Positions 1-5,808 of a stretch of DNA of 13,083 nt are shown here, piece after piece. The translations under genes were made by a program, and so were the position numbers. Origin of the DNA: Acidobacteriota bacterium (lineage in GTDB: Bacteria > Acidobacteriota > Blastocatellia > Pyrinomonadales > Pyrinomonadaceae); NCBI GenBank assembly GCA_024640445.1, contig JAHEEZ010000087.1:1-13083 (forward strand), read 5' to 3'. Each line of letters begins with the position of its first letter. The stretch's first letter is position 1. Below the pieces are notes generated by a model. The model was not told the DNA's origin. It saw only the letters and a list, made by a program, of their open reading frames with translations, and made no database searches.

Positions 1-803
1 TGCAGGCGGGACGCCCGCGTTCCATCCACTTCCAAATATGTTCTTGCTTCCCAAAGCTCCGGGAAGAACTTCTTGTCAAGCGTCGTCCTCAGGTAGCCCG
101 CGCCAGCAGAGCCGCCCGTGCCGCGCTTCATTCCGAGCATCCTTTCCACCATCAAAACGTGATGGTAGCGCCATAGCGCTATGTTCTCGTCGTGGTCTAT
201 CAAAAGGTCCTGCATTATGAACAGGTCCGGATACTTCTCGGGATGGGTCAGGATCTCGACAGTGGTGTCTAGCCGTTCCTGCTTTGTCTCCGTCTCGAAC
301 CCTTCCCGCCCCAGCAGCGCCCAGAAAGCGTCGGCGAGAGTAGGAGACTCAAAACGTTTCTTCAGCCGCCCGAACGCGAACTCATCAAACTCAAAGAATT
401 TAAGAATGTTCTCGTCCTTTGCTCCCGACGCGAATTCGATCTCGCGGAACTGCATCGACTGGAATCCGCTTGCCGGATTCAGCTTGTCGCGAAACTCCAG
501 GAAGCCGATCTGTGCCATCGACTCGAGCACATGTATCTGTCCCACCAGGACCTTTTCGATCTTGTTGATCGCCTTCAGCGAATGGTTCGCGCGGAACATT
601 CGTCCCTCGCCCATCCATCCAACTGCAGCGTCCATTTCGTGCAGTAACTGCTTGAACCAAAGTTCGTAGGTTTGGTGGATGATTATGAAGAGAAGTTCGT
701 CGTGGCTGGTCGGATCCGAAAGCGTTTCCTGAAGGTCTGTCAGTTCCCTGATCTTCAGATAGGCGTTGTATGAGAGTTTCGGGTTCTCTCCGTATTCTTT
801 CAT
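1..803 (-). CDS. kynA: tryptophan 2,3-dioxygenase, 3' end cut by window edge
   Basis: Haem enzyme that opens the indole ring of L-tryptophan with O2 to give N-formylkynurenine, the first step of the kynurenine pathway; cytosolic. I translated the minus strand from the ATG at 803-801, and the frame stays open to base 1 (267 codons). The distal-side motif FIIIHQTYELWFKQ (about residues 39-52, His43) and the haem-ligand region RYHHVLMVERMLG followed by KRGTGGSAG (about 212-233, His214/His215) are the family signatures. FFPELWEARTYL near the edge is the usual C-terminal region, so only a few residues should be missing. The start at 803 has GAGG 9 bases upstream. An in-frame ATG at 872-870 would add 23 unconserved-looking residues and overlaps a possible -10 box, so I prefer 803. 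No neighbouring kynurenine-pathway gene is visible in the window. Confidence 0.93.
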   Translation of the reverse strand, partial: MKEYGENPKLSYNAYLKIRELTDLQETLSDPTSHDELLFIIIHQTYELWFKQLLHEMDAAVGWMGEGRMFRANHSLKAINKIEKVLVGQIHVLESMAQIGFLEFRDKLNPASGFQSMQFREIEFASGAKDENILKFFEFDEFAFGRLKKRFESPTLADAFWALLGREGFETETKQERLDTTVEILTHPEKYPDLFIMQDLLIDHDENIALWRYHHVLMVERMLGMKRGTGGSAGAGYLRTTLDKKFFPELWEARTYLEVDGTRASRL

Positions 804-870
804 CGGTGTGTTCCTCGAAGCGATCCCGGCCGCTGAATCTGTCTCGAGCCGCTGCAGGCCGCTCGCCAAC

Positions 871-899
871 ATCTTCACCAATTGCCCAGAGGCTGTCAA
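871..899 (-). promoter_or_regulatory. candidate sigma70-type promoter for kynA
   Basis: On the minus strand TTGACA (899-894) is followed after 17 bases by GAAGAT (876-871). The -35 box is perfect and the -10 box matches three of six positions. A transcript starting near 863 would give a leader of about 60 bases to the ATG at 803. Judged by eye only. Confidence 0.3.
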
Positions 900-909
900 T
901 TTTGGGGGA

Positions 910-928
910 AAATTAACCTCAAATTAAC
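910..928. repeat. direct repeat AAATTAAC x2, 11-bp period
   Basis: AAATTAAC at 910-917 and again at 921-928, separated by CTC, so the copies are one helical turn apart. They lie just upstream of the candidate kynA -35 box and just upstream of the TTGACA at 936 on the other strand. This arrangement suits a regulator dimer or an UP-like element, but no binding protein can be named. Confidence 0.5.
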
Positions 929-935
929 ATTTTTC

Positions 936-965
936 TTGACAACGCGCTTGCCGATTCGGTAAATT
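936..965 (+). promoter_or_regulatory. candidate promoter for the cold-shock gene
   Basis: TTGACA (936-941), an 18-base spacer and TAAATT (960-965). If used, it would give a leader of about 245 bases before the cold-shock start codon, which fits the long leaders typical of cspA-type genes. A nearer start cannot be excluded. Confidence 0.4.
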
Positions 966-1145
966 TCCCGACAATCTGTCAATAAAACAAAAGACAAACA
1001 TCACGAACCCACCGAAAATCTTGCAGTTTAAGATTTATTACTAAGTTTTTGGTAATGAGGTTGACTACGTCTCTTTTAACTGCACTCGGCTGACAGCACT
1101 ACATGTTCGCGAGTTGCGCGAATTTTGATTCTCCGCGGCAGAACT

Positions 1146-1170
1146 GTGCCCGGAAACTTTTGTTGGGCAC
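1146..1170 (+). other. leader hairpin upstream of the cold-shock gene
   Basis: GTGCCC (1146-1151) and GGGCAC (1165-1170) form a 6-bp stem, with an inner AAC/GTT pairing closed by TTTT and a GGA bulge on the 5' side. It ends 35 bases before the AGGAGG ribosome binding site. It does not itself cover that site. It may be part of a temperature-responsive leader fold; this is inference. Confidence 0.4.
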
Positions 1171-1217
1171 TTAAACAAAGGCTCAAATTTTCACTTGAAG
1201 TTGGTAGGAGGAATTAC

Positions 1218-1430
1218 ATGGATATGTCCAAAACGGTAGGCACGGTTAAATGGTTTAACAATGCAAAAGGGTACGGTTTTATAGAGCAGCCCGGTGAACA
1301 GGATATTTTTGTTCATTACAGCGCGATCACCGGTGACGGTTACAAAACCCTTATCCAGGGACAAGAGGTCCAATTTGAGGTCACCAACGGCCCGAAGGGC
1401 CCTCAGGCGGAAAATGTGATGAAGGTTTGA
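1218..1430 (+). CDS. cold-shock protein (CspA family, single CSD)
   Basis: A 70-residue single-stranded nucleic-acid-binding protein, the usual length for CspA-type RNA chaperones that melt mRNA structure after a temperature drop. The sequence shows GTVKWFNNAKGYGFI (residues 8-22, containing RNP1 KGYGFI) and DIFVHYSAI (29-37, RNP2), then the conserved GQEVQFEV strand and a PQAENV tail. The ATG at 1218 is chosen because AGGAGG at 1206-1211 lies 6 bases before it. The longer frame from a TTG at 1125 would only translate the leader. The gene is monocistronic, with a strong terminator 28 bases after the stop. The long upstream region suggests control through the mRNA leader. A specific paralogue name (cspA, cspB and so on) cannot be given from sequence alone. 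Confidence 0.95.
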   Translation: MDMSKTVGTVKWFNNAKGYGFIEQPGEQDIFVHYSAITGDGYKTLIQGQEVQFEVTNGPKGPQAENVMKV

Positions 1431-1458
1431 GCGCGGTACCCGCGATCAGAGAATAGAG

Positions 1459-1489
1459 AAAAGGCGTCTCCGGCCCGGAGACGCCTTTT
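1459..1489. terminator. bidirectional rho-independent terminator
   Basis: AAAAGGCGTCTCCGG (1459-1473), one base, then its perfect complement CCGGAGACGCCTTTT (1475-1489). The arms carry an A run on one side and a T run on the other, so it can stop transcription of the cold-shock gene from the left and of the small gene from the right. It sits between the two convergent stops. Confidence 0.9.
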
Positions 1490-1493
1490 CATT

Positions 1494-1814
1494 TCACGTG
1501 ATATCGTCACCTTTTTCCCTGAGCTTGCGGCGCCAGAGATGACGATAAGAGTTGTATCTGGACATCATCGTATTCAGCTTGTACCTATTGCTGAACGTCA
1601 GGGTTCGATTTCCGTTTAGACGAGAAAGACGCGCTTCAAGACTGGCCCTCGCCGCGTGCGGAGGCGTCTTCGAGCCGCCGTTGAAAAAGATGTCGAAATC
1701 GATCTTAAGCCTTCGAATACTCTCTTCAAGGCGGTCGATCTCCTCATCCGCATTTTCAGTTCTTTCCTGTTTTTCCTGATTTCTACGGTGGAGTGAGTTT
1801 CCAAGAATTGCCAT
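1494..1814 (-). CDS. small basic protein of unknown function
   Basis: A 106-residue product that I cannot assign a function. The N-terminal part (about 12-45) is a charged helix, probably coiled coil, with NADEEIDRLEESIRRLKIDF leading into FFNGGSKTPP (43-52). The C-terminal half is rich in Arg and Tyr, with RLNGNRTLTFSNRYKLNTMM (65-84) followed by SRYNSYRHLWRRKLRE (85-100). No signal peptide, membrane segment or cysteine is present. It resembles, from memory, a group of small conserved proteins with a helix, an FNGG-like turn and an RY..LW..+LRE tail found in Acidobacteriota and Myxococcota. The ATG at 1814 has AAAGG about 8 bases upstream; an in-frame TTG at 1847 is less likely. It converges with the cold-shock gene on a shared terminator and is divergent from selA. 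Confidence 0.7.
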   Translation of the reverse strand: MAILGNSLHRRNQEKQERTENADEEIDRLEESIRRLKIDFDIFFNGGSKTPPHAARASLEARLSRLNGNRTLTFSNRYKLNTMMSRYNSYRHLWRRKLREKGDDIT

Positions 1815-1874
1815 ATTGTGTACCTTTCTACCGGAGGGATAGGGCAAGAAACGCCCTGTTTATAATAAACTTCC

Positions 1875-1899
1875 AAAGTCCGGAGATTTCCCGGACTTT
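1875..1899. promoter_or_regulatory. 9-bp perfect hairpin/operator-like dyad in the selA upstream region
   Basis: AAAGTCCGG (1875-1883), a 7-base loop and CCGGACTTT (1891-1899). No T run follows on either strand, so it is not a standard terminator. It lies 34 bases before the selA start and about 60 bases before the divergent small gene, in the only space available for both promoters. TATTAT on the minus strand (1867-1862) could be a -10 box for the small gene. Confidence 0.5.
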
Positions 1900-1932
1900 C
1901 AGAAAAGTCACAATATCGGGACAAATTTCTTG

Positions 1933-3357
1933 ATGAGATCCCAGAAGATGAAAGACACGAACCCTGATCTAAGCGCTCTCCCCTCTGTTGACCTGCTTCT
2001 TCGGACGGAAACCGCACAAAGAATAGCGGCCGCGATGGGAAGCCGGCATACCGCTGATGCGGCTCGGCGCGCGGTTGATCTGCTCAGACGCGAGGCAGTC
2101 GAAGGCGAAGGCGGCGCGGTTTTGTCTCGCGAAGAATTACTGTCTGCGGCTGAGCGATCAATGGAGGCGGAAGCGAAAAGGCAGATTCGGACGGGCATGC
2201 AAAGGGTGATCAACGCGGCAGGCGTCATCGTCCACACGAACCTTGGAAGGGCGCCCCTCTCGGAAGCCGCGATGGAAGCGATCCAGAAGGCAGCGGGATA
2301 CTGCAATGTTGAATATGAACTCGACACTGGAAAGAGAGGCCGAAGGGGCGCTCGGGCTGAGGCGATGCTTGCGGAGTTGACCGGAGCTGAAGAGGCACTT
2401 GTCGTCAACAACTGTGCTGCAGCTGCAGTGCTTGTGTTGACCAGCCTGTGCGAAGGCGGCGAAGCCGTGATCTCACGGGGCGAGCTTGTTGAGATCGGCG
2501 GCGATTTCAGGGTCCCGGATGTCATGAAGCGTTCAGGCGCGGGACTCGTGGAAGTGGGAACCACCAACCGCACCAAGATCTCGGATTATTCGGGCGCGAT
2601 CGGCGAGCACACACGAATGATCGTCAAGGTCCATCCCTCGAACTACCGGATCGTCGGTTTCACCGCCGTTCCGTCCGTCGCAGATCTCGCGGAGTTGGCG
2701 CACTCGCGCGGACTGATCTTGTTCGAAGACGCGGGATCCGGAGCGCTTATCGACCTGTCGCGGTTTGGCCTCTCGGACGAACCTGTCATCAGCGAATCCA
2801 TCGCTTCCGGAGCCGATGTGGTCACCTTTAGCGGCGACAAGTTGTTGGGCTCGGCGCAGGCTGGTCTCATAGTCGGTCGATCAGAGGTCCTTGCACGAGT
2901 TCGGAAGCATCCGCTTTACAGGGCGTTTCGGCCGGGCAAGATGGTCTACGCGGCTCTTGAAGCGACGCTTGAAGCTTTCTTGCGGGGAACTGAATTTGAG
3001 GAAGTTCCGGTGCTGAAGATGCTATCTGCAGGAAGAGCAGAGATCGAAGCACGGACAAATTCGGTTGTAGAAGAACTCCGTGAAAGGCTTGGCGGGTTTG
3101 AAGGCGTCACGGTTGAAACGGTGTCGTCGGTCTCAGTCGTGGGCGGAGGTTCGGCGCCGGGAACTCACCCGGATTCCGTGGCGATCTCGATCAGGGACAG
3201 CGGGTCCACGCCGAACGAGATCGAGCAAAGGCTCAGGAATTACGATCCACCGGTTGTCGGAAGAATCGACGAAGACGCCGTGCTGCTGGATCTCCGCACG
3301 GTTTTTGAGCATGAGATCGAGACGCTAAAGAATGCGGTTTGCGCCGCGTTCCGCTAG
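1933..3357 (+). CDS. selA: L-seryl-tRNA(Sec) selenium transferase
   Basis: PLP enzyme that converts Ser-tRNA(Sec) to selenocysteinyl-tRNA(Sec) using selenophosphate; cytosolic, part of the UGA-recoding pathway with SelB, SelD and tRNA(Sec). At 474 residues it is close to the 463 of E. coli SelA and keeps the N-terminal LPSVDLLLR segment (about 16-24), so it is a full-length SelA and not a shorter SelA-like protein. Motifs in order: NAAGVIVHTNLGRAPL (94-109), VNNCAAAAVL, SRGELVEIGGDFRVPDVM (181-198), VGTTNRT, KVHPSNYRIVGF, EDAGSGALIDL (265-275), and SGDKLLGSAQAGLIVG (300-315) with the PLP lysine at about 303. Start choice is uncertain: ATG 1933 and ATG 1948 are both in frame and neither has a strong ribosome binding site. 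No selB, selD or selC is in the window. It ends 6 bases before the stop of the convergent gene. Confidence 0.95.
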   Translation: MRSQKMKDTNPDLSALPSVDLLLRTETAQRIAAAMGSRHTADAARRAVDLLRREAVEGEGGAVLSREELLSAAERSMEAEAKRQIRTGMQRVINAAGVIVHTNLGRAPLSEAAMEAIQKAAGYCNVEYELDTGKRGRRGARAEAMLAELTGAEEALVVNNCAAAAVLVLTSLCEGGEAVISRGELVEIGGDFRVPDVMKRSGAGLVEVGTTNRTKISDYSGAIGEHTRMIVKVHPSNYRIVGFTAVPSVADLAELAHSRGLILFEDAGSGALIDLSRFGLSDEPVISESIASGADVVTFSGDKLLGSAQAGLIVGRSEVLARVRKHPLYRAFRPGKMVYAALEATLEAFLRGTEFEEVPVLKMLSAGRAEIEARTNSVVEELRERLGGFEGVTVETVSSVSVVGGGSAPGTHPDSVAISIRDSGSTPNEIEQRLRNYDPPVVGRIDEDAVLLDLRTVFEHEIETLKNAVCAAFR

Positions 3358-3363
3358 GCGGTC

Positions 3364-4320
3364 TCAACTTCTGTAGTATTCGGCTCCGCCGCCCGTTTCA
3401 AATCCGATCTTCCCTTCCCCGGCAGCGTAATCCAGATGGGCGACCGCTTCAGAAATTGCCAGGAACCGATGGACGTCACGTCCAATGGCGTCAGGGAATA
3501 GCCTCTGGGCGACGTCCCAGGCAGTCACTCCGTCCCTGGAAACGAAACCGACCACCTTCTTCTGCCGCTCGTCGATCGCCCTTACGTAGCGGTTGAAGAT
3601 CTCTTCAAAGTCCCAGATCGGCTCGCCGTGGCCCCCGTAAACCAACGTAGGCGAGAAACTTCTGATCCGTGCAAGGCTGACCAGGTACTCCGCGAGTGAA
3701 CGGAATCTCGAAGTGCCGTCGACCGGATCGGGACTGACTATCGGGTTCGGCGTTATCCTCTTTAACACGCAATCTCCGCAGACGACCGTACGATCCGCCT
3801 CGCGAATGAACGAGCACGACCCGGGCGTGTGTCCAGGTGTGTGAAGCACGCTCAAAGACCCCGATTCGAATTCAAGCTCCATCCCGTCAGAAAGCTCGCT
3901 GAGGTCTGAATCAGCAAGCGAGTCCGTCAACAGGCTGATCTCTTCGTATGTTCGGCGCATCTCGCTGAAGACAGATTCCGGAACGCCGGCCCTCTCCATC
4001 AGCATCCGGTGCGATTCGGCCGCGAGGCGTCCGAATAGATGGCCGGTTTCCCAGCCGTGAACCCATATTTCGGCGTTCTTTGCCTCGTCACGGACACTCT
4101 TTGCAAGGCCGCAATGATCTTCGTGGGCGTGCGTAAGCACGATCCTGCGAATGTCGGAAAACTCTACTCCATTTCTTTTGAGCTTGCGGCGCAAAGCTTC
4201 GGCCGCCTCTTTCGTCTTCGGCCCGACATCTATAAGCGTGACCGGATCTTCCCTGACGAGATAGACGTTGACATCGCCGACATAGAACGGCGTGGGTATT
4301 GAAAGGGGTATTATTTCCAT
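3364..4320 (-). CDS. metallo-beta-lactamase-fold hydrolase, LACTB2-like
   Basis: A 318-residue MBL-fold protein with a complete set of metal ligands: THAHEDH (residues 63-69: His64, His66, Asp68, His69), His164 in HTPGHTPGS (160-168), Asp183 in CGDCVL and His231 in GGHGEP. The string ITPNPIVSPDP after the Asp ligand, and a C-terminal winged-helix-like segment (about 250-318), match the LACTB2 type of hydrolase. The natural substrate (RNA, thioester, lactone or other) cannot be told from sequence. No signal peptide, so probably cytosolic. The ATG at 4320 starts exactly at the conserved first strand (MEIIPLSIPTPFYVGDVNVY), but I see no good ribosome binding site. It converges with selA without a visible terminator and is divergent from the flavoprotein gene. 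Confidence 0.88.
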   Translation of the reverse strand: MEIIPLSIPTPFYVGDVNVYLVREDPVTLIDVGPKTKEAAEALRRKLKRNGVEFSDIRRIVLTHAHEDHCGLAKSVRDEAKNAEIWVHGWETGHLFGRLAAESHRMLMERAGVPESVFSEMRRTYEEISLLTDSLADSDLSELSDGMELEFESGSLSVLHTPGHTPGSCSFIREADRTVVCGDCVLKRITPNPIVSPDPVDGTSRFRSLAEYLVSLARIRSFSPTLVYGGHGEPIWDFEEIFNRYVRAIDERQKKVVGFVSRDGVTAWDVAQRLFPDAIGRDVHRFLAISEAVAHLDYAAGEGKIGFETGGGAEYYRS

Positions 4321-4410
4321 TGCGAAGTGTGGCGGGTTAAACGAATAGCACGAATTCGAAACAAAACAAAATGTGATTATTCGCGCACGGAATGTAAGAT
4401 AGAAAAGCTT

Positions 4411-5601
4411 ATGAACCTGACGGTCGAGAGAAGAACAAGAAAGGCGGTCATCGCCGGCGCCGGTCCCGCCGGTTCAAGCCTCGCGATCCGGCTCGCCCGG
4501 AGCGGGCTGGAAGTCACGTTGATCGAACGCTCTTTCTTCCCGCGCAGAAAACTCTGCGGCGAGTTCATCTCGCCAGAATGTCTCGAACATTTCAAAGACC
4601 TCGGCGTGCTCGCCGACATGATGTCCGCGGGAGGAGACCGAATCGCGGAAACGGTGTTCTTTTCGATGAAGGGTCGAAGCGCGTCCGTCCCGAGCGATTG
4701 GTTCGGAGCCGCTTCAAAAAGTGCCCTGGGACTTAGCCGCGCTGAGATGGACCTGCGCCTTCTTGAGAAAGCACGGTGCGAGGGAGTCGAGATCATCGAA
4801 GGGGCCGCGGTCAACGGTATCGTACGCGAGGAAGATCTGGTAAAGGCGGTGACGGTCCGTCTCGAATCCGGCGAACGTGTCGAGGTTGAGGGGGATATTT
4901 TCGCGGACGCTACGGGGAGGGCAAGAGCGCTAGCGCGTCACGCATCCGGGGAGGAGGCGTCCCGGCCGAGGCTGGTTGGCTTCAAGTCCCACTTTTCGGG
5001 CGTTGAAATGCCCTCAGGGCGTTGCGAGATATATTTCTTTCCGGGCGGCTACGGCGGCCTGAACTATGTCGAGGACGGTCTCGCAAATCACTGCTTCCTG
5101 GTCAGGGCGGATGTTGTCCGATCGTTCGGCGGTGACACCGATTCAATGGTTGACGAGCTTGTGCTGTCCAATATCCGGGCGAGGCAGACTCTCGGCAACG
5201 CCAAAAAACAATTTGACTGGCTCGCCGTCGCAGTGGACGGTTTTGGCCCAAAGGAGCTTGTACCTGCGCCAAATCTTTTCGCGGTCGGGGACGCCGGGGC
5301 GTTCATAGATCCGTTTACCGGAAGCGGAATGCTGATGGCGCTCGAGAGTTCGGATCTGCTCGCCAAAGCGTTGGTCCGCGGAGCCAGCTCGCTCGAAACT
5401 GCCGCGGAAGGATATCGGGCGGACCATCGTTCGAAGTTCGCACGAAGACTTCGCCTCTGCGCCGTGATGCGCAGGATCGCCTACCTGCCAATGTTCGCCG
5501 GAGCTGCGGTCTCCGCGGTCGGACTCAGTTCAACCGCTCGGAAACTGCTTGCAAGAAGTACCAGAAAAGGCGCCGAAGCCGGCGGCTCATGGTTTCTGTA
5601 G
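4411..5601 (+). CDS. FAD-dependent oxidoreductase, geranylgeranyl reductase family
   Basis: A 396-residue flavoprotein. It opens with a Rossmann dinucleotide site, IAGAGPAGSSLAIRLARSG (14-32), ending at Glu39 of VTLIER. It then has KLCGEFISPE (47-56), typical of the geranylgeranyl-reductase branch, the second FAD motif DATGR (166-170), and the FAD-ribityl motif GDAGAFIDPFTGSGM (293-307). Members reduce isoprenoid chains or act as small-molecule monooxygenases and dehydrogenases; the substrate here is unknown. The C-terminal ~40 residues (356-380) are fairly hydrophobic and may touch the membrane. ATG 4411 was chosen because the frame upstream (from 4327) has no family resemblance and runs through the divergent promoter space. 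TAAGAT at 4395-4400 could be a -10 box giving a leader of only a few bases. No isoprenoid or polyketide gene is adjacent. Confidence 0.8.
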   Translation: MNLTVERRTRKAVIAGAGPAGSSLAIRLARSGLEVTLIERSFFPRRKLCGEFISPECLEHFKDLGVLADMMSAGGDRIAETVFFSMKGRSASVPSDWFGAASKSALGLSRAEMDLRLLEKARCEGVEIIEGAAVNGIVREEDLVKAVTVRLESGERVEVEGDIFADATGRARALARHASGEEASRPRLVGFKSHFSGVEMPSGRCEIYFFPGGYGGLNYVEDGLANHCFLVRADVVRSFGGDTDSMVDELVLSNIRARQTLGNAKKQFDWLAVAVDGFGPKELVPAPNLFAVGDAGAFIDPFTGSGMLMALESSDLLAKALVRGASSLETAAEGYRADHRSKFARRLRLCAVMRRIAYLPMFAGAAVSAVGLSSTARKLLARSTRKGAEAGGSWFL

Positions 5602-5624
5602 ATTACAAAAACATTACAATTTGC

Positions 5625-5653
5625 TTGCCTTTAAGTCAGTCAGACAGTAGAAT
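5625..5653 (+). promoter_or_regulatory. candidate promoter of the TonB-dependent receptor gene
   Basis: TTGCCT (5625-5630), a 17-base spacer and TAGAAT (5648-5653). The implied leader is about 150 bases. The spacer contains a GTCAGTCAGACAG run. The same -10 sequence, TAGAAT, appears before moaA. Confidence 0.5.
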
Positions 5654-5808
5654 TTGGGGCAATCAATTCTTGTTTCTGCACTGCCGTTAGCGTTTGGAAA
5701 AACCTGCACTCTGATCACAACCGTAGTCCGCACGGAGAAGCGAATTCGTCGGGCGTATGATGTTGGCGGCTTTGATTTGTAAAGACATCTTGCTGAGGAG
5801 ATAAAAGG

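Larger units (their letters stand above)
804..1217. other. divergent intergenic region between kynA and the cold-shock gene
   Basis: About 414 bases without a supported gene, more AT-rich than the flanking coding DNA. It holds candidate promoters facing both ways, an 8-bp direct repeat between them (910-928), and a dyad in the presumed cold-shock leader (1146-1170). CTGTCAAT occurs twice (893-900 and 975-982), which on the minus strand gives two perfect TTGACA boxes. No RNA gene was recognised. Confidence 0.6.

Noticed and set aside
181..669. 162-codon plus-strand ORF across kynA
   Set aside because: It is opposite a minus-strand frame with clear tryptophan dioxygenase motifs; its own translation is Ser/Arg-rich and resembles nothing.
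1125..1217. Upstream extension of the cold-shock gene from a TTG
   Set aside because: The family starts next to residue 1 of the ATG at 1218, which has AGGAGG at ideal spacing; the extension only translates the leader.
1908..2576. 222-codon minus-strand ORF opposite selA
   Set aside because: It is a shadow of selA, with low-complexity Ser/Ala-rich content and no motif.
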